A stretch of 9,786 nucleotides of DNA, from NCBI GenBank assembly GCA_002385675.1, contig DGDY01000123.1, positions 1 through 9,786 on the forward strand, written 5' to 3'. The notes under the pieces were generated by a model. That model saw nothing but the letters and a program-made list of their open reading frames with translations. It was not told the origin of the DNA and searched no databases. The stretch comes from Anaerolineales bacterium UBA3940 (GTDB taxonomy: Bacteria > Chloroflexota > Anaerolineae > Aggregatilineales > UBA3940). Position numbers and translations under genes: made by a program. Below are positions 6,715 to 9,786 of the stretch, one piece after another; the first letter of the stretch is position 1, and each line of letters starts with the position of its first letter.

Positions 6715-7656
6715 GTGGACGAAATTGAGCGCGCGGCATCAACCCGCGAAACCTGGCCCGCGCTGCCGCTCGACGAGTGGCAGGACACCTACGCGACGCT
6801 GCACATGTGGACCCAGATCGTCGGGAAGATCCGCATGGCGCAGACCCCGCTGATCAACCACTGGTGGCAGGTCGCGTTCTACGTCACCACGCGCGGGCTG
6901 ACCACCTCGCCCATCGCCTACGGACAGCGCACCTTCCAGATCGATTTTGACTTCACCAACCACGTGCTGGAGATCACGACGAGCGACGGCGGCGAGCGCT
7001 CGGTCGCGCTGGAGCCGAAAACCGTCGCCGCCTTTTACCGCGAGGTGATGGACGCGCTGCGGGCGCTCGGCATCGACGTACGCATCTGGACCACGCCCGT
7101 CGAGGTCGCGGAGCGCATCCCCTTCGAGCAGGACGAGAAGCACGGCGCGTACGACCCCGAGTACGCGCATCGGCTGTGGCGCATCCTCGTTCAGGTGGAC
7201 CGTGTGTTCAAGGCATTCCGCGCGCGGTTCATCGGCAAGTCCAGCCCGGTACACTTCTTCTGGGGCGCGTTCGATATGGCCGTGACCCGCTTCTCGGGGC
7301 GGCGCGCGCCGGAACACCCCGGCGTGCCGAACGTCGGCAGGTGGGTGATGGTCGAGGCGTATTCACATGAGGTCAGCAGCGCGGGCTTCTGGCCGGGCGG
7401 CGGCATGATACAGGAGCCCGCCTTCTATGCTTACGCCTACCCCGCGCCGGAGGGCTTCGGCGCGTACCCCGTCCAGCCCGCCAAGGCGTGGTACAGCAGC
7501 GAGCTTGGCGAGTTCTTACTGACGTACGAGGCGGTGCGCACCTCCCCGCAGCCCGATGAGACGCTGCTGGCCTTCCTGCAGAGCACCTACGAGGCTGCCG
7601 CCGACCTCGCCGGGTGGGACCGCGCCGCGCTGGAGCGGGGCGACCGGCGCGCCTAG
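6715..7656 (+). CDS. DUF5996 family protein
   Basis: This 313-residue protein matches the DUF5996 pattern: an N-terminal WPALPLDEWQDTYATLHMWT, then QIVGKIRMA, NHWWQVAFYVTTRGLTTSPI, a FQIDFDF strand, and a later SSPVHFFWGAFDMAVTRFSGR segment. Biochemical function is unknown to me. There is no signal peptide or membrane segment, so it is probably cytoplasmic. It is rich in conserved Trp, His and Tyr, which hints at a binding or catalytic pocket. The GTG start at 6715 is fixed by a perfect AGGAGG at 6701-6706 with 8-nt spacing. It follows the carbon-nitrogen hydrolase by 57 bp with no terminator between them. Its TAG stop interlocks with the stop of the convergent DUF1801 gene. Confidence 0.85.
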   Translation: MDEIERAASTRETWPALPLDEWQDTYATLHMWTQIVGKIRMAQTPLINHWWQVAFYVTTRGLTTSPIAYGQRTFQIDFDFTNHVLEITTSDGGERSVALEPKTVAAFYREVMDALRALGIDVRIWTTPVEVAERIPFEQDEKHGAYDPEYAHRLWRILVQVDRVFKAFRARFIGKSSPVHFFWGAFDMAVTRFSGRRAPEHPGVPNVGRWVMVEAYSHEVSSAGFWPGGGMIQEPAFYAYAYPAPEGFGAYPVQPAKAWYSSELGEFLLTYEAVRTSPQPDETLLAFLQSTYEAAADLAGWDRAALERGDRRA

Positions 7657-8078
7657 GCCGGGCCTGCGCTCAGCCCGCGAACCTCCGCCACAGACCGCTC
7701 GACGAGCGCGCGCAGTACTTCACGGTCTACGTCGTCCAGCTTGTTGACGTACAGGCACGCCGAGCCGATCCTGTGCTTGCCCAGCCGGTCGAGCAGGTCA
7801 CCCGCCCCGTCAAAGCCGCAGTTGAGGTACAGCGAGAACGACTGCTTGCGCGGCGAGAAGCCCACGATGAACGTGTCGCCCTCGCGCCCGCTCGCGTACT
7901 TGTAGTGGAGCTTGCCGAACCCGACGATGCTGCTGCCCCACATGACGGGCGGCTCCCCGGTGATCTCCTGCATCATCTGGAGCAGTTCGTAGCTGTCCTG
8001 CCGCTTCTGCTCCCTCTCCACCCCGGCCAGGAACTCGTGCACATCCTGATCGGTCGGCACCAGCTTGTTTTCGCTCAT
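7653..8078 (-). CDS. DUF1801 domain protein (YdhG/CyaY-like fold)
   Basis: This 141-residue cytoplasmic protein has its DUF1801 core at about 40-130. Characteristic segments are PPVMWGSSIVGFGKLHYKY, GREGDTFIVGFSPRKQSFSLY, LLDRLGKHRIG and SACLYVNKLDDVD. The family has a frataxin/YdhG-like fold and no settled biochemical role. It is the second gene of a minus-strand pair: the phosphatase gene ends 40 bp upstream, so co-transcription is likely. The ATG at 8078 has a GGGGGAG site about 7 nt upstream. Its TAG stop (7653-7655) overlaps the TAG of the convergent DUF5996 gene in the tetramer CTAG. Confidence 0.88.
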   Translation of the reverse strand: MSENKLVPTDQDVHEFLAGVEREQKRQDSYELLQMMQEITGEPPVMWGSSIVGFGKLHYKYASGREGDTFIVGFSPRKQSFSLYLNCGFDGAGDLLDRLGKHRIGSACLYVNKLDDVDREVLRALVERSVAEVRGLSAGPA

Positions 8079-8118
8079 GCGCTTCTCCCCCTCATACAGA
8101 CTCGACGTGCCCTGCCGC

Positions 8119-8691
8119 TTAAACGCTCACCGCCACCCAGTCGATCAGTTCAAGCTGCGACTCCGTCTCCGGGCGCCCGCCCGCCTCGCGCACGCGGCGC
8201 ATCGCCTCTTCCCGGCTGAGGCCGAGCGCGATCAGGATCGCCGTTGCCACCAGCCCGGAGCGCCCCTTGCCCGCCGCACAGTGTACGAGCACGCGCCGCC
8301 CCTCACGCAGCTCGCGGGCGATGTCCTGCACGACCGCCAGGAACGCTTGGCGCTCCTCGCCCTCCGGCGCGGTGAAGTCCTCAATCGGGTACTCGCGCCG
8401 CTTCCATCTCAGCGCGTTGGCGGCGATGGCAAGCGCGTACTCCGGGGACTTCCGCTTGATTTCGTCGAACGGCGCGAGGCAGACGACCAGATCCATCTGC
8501 TCGCGCTCGATCATCGCGCTATCTTCCTTGAACGACTGGCCGTAGCCAACGTGGCCTGGCATCTTGTAAATAAACAACCGGCCCGACACATCATCGGGCA
8601 GCCTGACTTCACCAAACATGCCTGTGTTATCACCTTGCTGCTTGTGGGACCATGTTCCGATTATAGCGTGCCCCGGCGCGATATGGCGCAT
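8119..8691 (-). CDS. Protein-tyrosine / dual-specificity phosphatase family protein
   Basis: This roughly 190-residue cysteine phosphatase carries the P-loop VLVHCAAGKGRSG, with nucleophile Cys138 and Arg144 (CX5R plus Ser). A likely general-acid region lies upstream (YPIEDFTAPEGEE, Asp105). Preceding segments (MDLVVCLAPFDEI, ALRWKRREYPIED) have the layout of a small dual-specificity phosphatase. Protein phosphotyrosine is the usual substrate, although phosphoinositide or nucleotide-like substrates cannot be excluded. The start is uncertain. The frame is open to a TTG at 8736 (205 residues), but neither start has a clear ribosome site. I prefer ATG 8691 because a weak minus-strand promoter (TTTACG at 8758-8763, 16 bp, TTTACT at 8736-8741) would start transcription inside the longer version. 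The DUF1801 gene follows 40 bp downstream. Confidence 0.85.
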   Translation of the reverse strand: MRHIAPGHAIIGTWSHKQQGDNTGMFGEVRLPDDVSGRLFIYKMPGHVGYGQSFKEDSAMIEREQMDLVVCLAPFDEIKRKSPEYALAIAANALRWKRREYPIEDFTAPEGEERQAFLAVVQDIARELREGRRVLVHCAAGKGRSGLVATAILIALGLSREEAMRRVREAGGRPETESQLELIDWVAVSV

Positions 8692-8821
8692 CAGGCCGGA
8701 CTTGATCTGGATCAATGACCGGGGGCGGTGGTACAAGTAAATTAAGACAAAACTAATCGTAAATAAGGTGTGGTGAGCGCAGGCTCATCACGCAGATCGA
8801 GGCGAAATGGAGACAGCGCCC

Positions 8822-9061
8822 ATGGATAACGCAGCCCTTCGAGTTCTGGACGTGAGGACGATCACCCCGCGCGAGCGGCACCCGCGCATCTTCCAGCTTT
8901 TCGACTCGCTGGAGGTCGGCGAGGCGTTCGAGCTGATCAACGACCACGACCCGAAGCCGCTCTACTACCAGTTCCAGGCGGAGCGCCCCGGCCAGCTCGA
9001 CTGGCAGTACCTTGAGCAGGGGCCTGAAACCTGGCGTGTGCGCATCACCCGCGCCGGTTAA
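8822..9061 (+). CDS. DUF2249 domain protein
   Basis: This 79-residue protein is essentially one DUF2249 domain: LDVRTITPRERHPRIFQLFDSL, then FELINDHDPKPLYYQF, QLDWQYLEQGPETWRVRI. Such proteins have a small SirA/TusA-like alpha-beta fold and often occur near hemerythrin or nitrogen-oxide genes; no such neighbour is visible here. The conserved His and Asp residues (NDHDPKPLYYQ) fit a metal or redox role, but that is inference. Two ATG starts are in frame. I chose 8822 because GGAG at 8809-8812 is 9 nt upstream; ATG 8807 (84 residues) has only GAGG at 4 nt. The gene is divergent from the phosphatase and ends at a strong terminator. Confidence 0.88.
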   Translation: MDNAALRVLDVRTITPRERHPRIFQLFDSLEVGEAFELINDHDPKPLYYQFQAERPGQLDWQYLEQGPETWRVRITRAG

Positions 9062-9094
9062 AGCACCAGCGCATCTTCCGCTACCCCTTACACG

Positions 9095-9132
9095 GCAAGC
9101 ACCCTCTTCGCAAGAAGGGGGTGTTTGCTTTT
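9095..9132 (+). terminator. Intrinsic terminator of the DUF2249 gene, GNRA loop
   Basis: GCAAGCACCCTCTTC (9095-9109) pairs fully with GAAGGGGGTGTTTGC (9114-9128), using two G-U pairs, around a GCAA tetraloop. TTTT (9129-9132) follows. It starts 34 bp after the stop codon. Confidence 0.9.
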
Positions 9133-9138
9133 AGCAGA

Positions 9139-9244
9139 GTCCACGAATGACACCAATAACACGAATGAGGATCTTTAAGACAACCATTCGTGTCATTCGT
9201 GGACAAATTAATCATCCATCTACGAAATCTGTGCCATCTGTGGG
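9139..9244. repeat. Inverted array of degenerate 9-bp units
   Basis: GTCCACGAATGACAC (9139-9153) and GTGTCATTCGTGGAC (9190-9204) are perfect inverted arms. Read on the minus strand, 9141-9168 is three 9-bp units (ATTCGTGTT, ATTGGTGTC, ATTCGTGG). The plus strand at 9186-9202 has two units (ATTCGTGTC, ATTCGTGG), and a diverged pair lies at 9227-9243 (ATCTGTGCC, ATCTGTGG). 'ATTCGTGTCATTCGTGG' strings are, from memory, frequent between genes in several environmental phyla. I see no coding potential here. Confidence 0.65.
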
Positions 9245-9258
9245 CTCTCCTCCCACTT

Positions 9259-9288
9259 TTCACAAAATCGCCCGAACTGGGTTATAGA
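9259..9288 (+). promoter_or_regulatory. Possible promoter of the ECF sigma factor gene
   Basis: TTCACA (9259-9264) matches the -35 consensus at five of six positions. TATAGA (9283-9288) matches the -10 at four of six, with 18-bp spacing. A short hairpin CCGGGC/GCCCGG (9312-9317, 9323-9328) in the leader ends just before the ribosome site. I saw no clear ECF-type autoregulatory promoter. Confidence 0.35.
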
Positions 9289-9347
9289 TCATGAGACGCG
9301 TTCGCACCGCGCCGGGCCGACTGCCCGGGCCAGGAGAGCCGCCAGCC

Positions 9348-9767
9348 ATGCGCTTTGAAAGCTTAATCGACGAGCACCACGATGAGATCTACCGCTACCT
9401 GTGGCGGCTGCTCGCCAGCGCAGGCGTGCGCGACGGGGCGGTCAGCGCCGACGATCTCACGCAGGAGACTTTTATGCGGGCCTACCGCGCCTTTGGCCGG
9501 CTGCCCGAGAGCAGCAACGCGCGCGCGTGGCTCTACAAGATTGCGACGAACTGCGCTTACAGCGCGCTCTCGCGGCAGCGGCCTACCGCCGCGCTGAACG
9601 ACAACATGGCGGACGGCAGCGACCTGCCGGAGCGGCAGGCCATCCGCGCCGATCTCCTCGATGGGCTGCGCGGGCGCATCGAGGCGCTGCCGCCCAAGCA
9701 GCAGAGCGCGCTGGTGATGCGCTACCTGCAGGGGCTGGATTACGCGGAGATCGCCGCCGCGCTGGAG
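9348..9767 (+). CDS. ECF-type RNA polymerase sigma factor, 3' end missing
   Basis: The partial protein has 140 genuine residues starting MRFESLIDEHHDEIYRYLWR. The sigma region 2 module includes DDLTQETFMRAYRAFGRLP and NARAWLYKIATNCAYSALSR. After a short linker, region 4 begins: IEALPPKQQSALVMRYLQG, then LDYAEIAAALE. The DNA-recognition helix and the C-terminus are absent because the sequence runs into a sequencing adapter at 9768. Translation through the adapter gives the false tail LSLIHI. ATG 9348 has AGGAG at 9332-9336, 11 nt away. The frame is open upstream to ATG 9291 (19 more residues), but that start has no ribosome site and its residues are not sigma-like. The real gene probably continues for about 30-50 residues, and an anti-sigma gene may follow. 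Confidence 0.88.
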
Positions 9768-9786
9768 CTGTCTCTTATACACATCT
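9768..9786. other. Illumina Nextera transposase adapter (sequencing artefact)
   Basis: The last 19 bases, CTGTCTCTTATACACATCT, are exactly the Nextera/Tn5 mosaic-end read-through adapter. This is not genomic sequence. It truncates the sigma factor gene and creates a false minus-strand reading frame whose product would start MYKRQ, a known signature of this contamination. Confidence 0.98.

Noticed and set aside
5737..9061. Possible defence or signalling island (hydrolase, DUF5996, DUF1801, phosphatase, DUF2249)
   Set aside because: The genes are in convergent and divergent pairs rather than one operon. None carries a nuclease, NTPase, sensor or toxin motif that I can see, so a joint system is unsupported.
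9139..9244. Possible CRISPR array
   Set aside because: The units are 9 bp, inverted and adjacent, with no 25-40-bp direct repeats, no unique spacers of even length and no cas genes.
9081..9263. 60-codon minus-strand frame
   Set aside because: It is made from the terminator and the 9-bp repeat array (THR-ASN-ASP style peptide). No ribosome site or family is evident.
9363..9782. 139-codon minus-strand frame beginning MYKRQ
   Set aside because: It starts inside the Nextera adapter and is antisense to the ECF sigma factor gene. It is an artefact.

Overview
The window reads as one end-to-end piece of a short-read draft assembly or metagenome contig from a GC-rich bacterium, most likely a member of the Chloroflexota. 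That placement is inference. It rests on the 'PEPTATPE' linker of the lipoprotein at 4559-5566, on palindromic repeats of kinds I associate with Anaerolineae-like genomes, and on the mix of genes (FadN-type beta-oxidation enzyme, DUF5996, DUF1801, DUF2249). No rRNA or other phylogenetic marker is present. The right edge is artificial: the last 19 bases (9768-9786) are the Illumina Nextera transposase adapter, so genomic sequence ends at 9767. The left edge lies in a copy of a repeat that recurs at 2812-2833.

Region 1 (1-4200) is a fatty-acid beta-oxidation locus. A perfect 20-bp palindromic TetR-type operator (33-52) abuts a likely promoter (54-82). It is followed by a fadN-like fused 3-hydroxyacyl-CoA dehydrogenase/enoyl-CoA hydratase (181-2613) and a fadA-like thiolase (2956-4137). 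Together they would carry out hydration, NAD-dependent oxidation and thiolytic cleavage of acyl-CoAs. The two genes are separated by about 340 bp filled with nested palindromic repeats. A strong intrinsic terminator (4170-4196) closes the locus.

Region 2 (4200-5736) is read leftwards. It holds a 59-residue two-helix membrane protein, a 100-bp cluster of four hairpins, and an AT-richer gene for a secreted lipoprotein with a duplicated DUF4352-like domain and a recognisable -10 box.

Region 3 (5737-8691) has two convergent gene pairs. On the plus strand a carbon-nitrogen hydrolase is followed by a DUF5996 protein. On the minus strand a CX5R protein-tyrosine phosphatase is followed by a DUF1801 protein. 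The last genes of the two pairs share a single CTAG for their opposing stop codons.

Region 4 (8737-9786) carries a small DUF2249 protein with a GNRA-loop terminator, an inverted array of degenerate 9-bp units, and the 5' part of an ECF sigma factor cut off by the adapter. I found no CRISPR array, tRNA, transposase, phage gene or recognisable defence system. I do not see a convincing new multi-gene system here. The most distinctive signals are the operator upstream of fadN, the repeat structures, and the adapter artefact that yields false protein ends.
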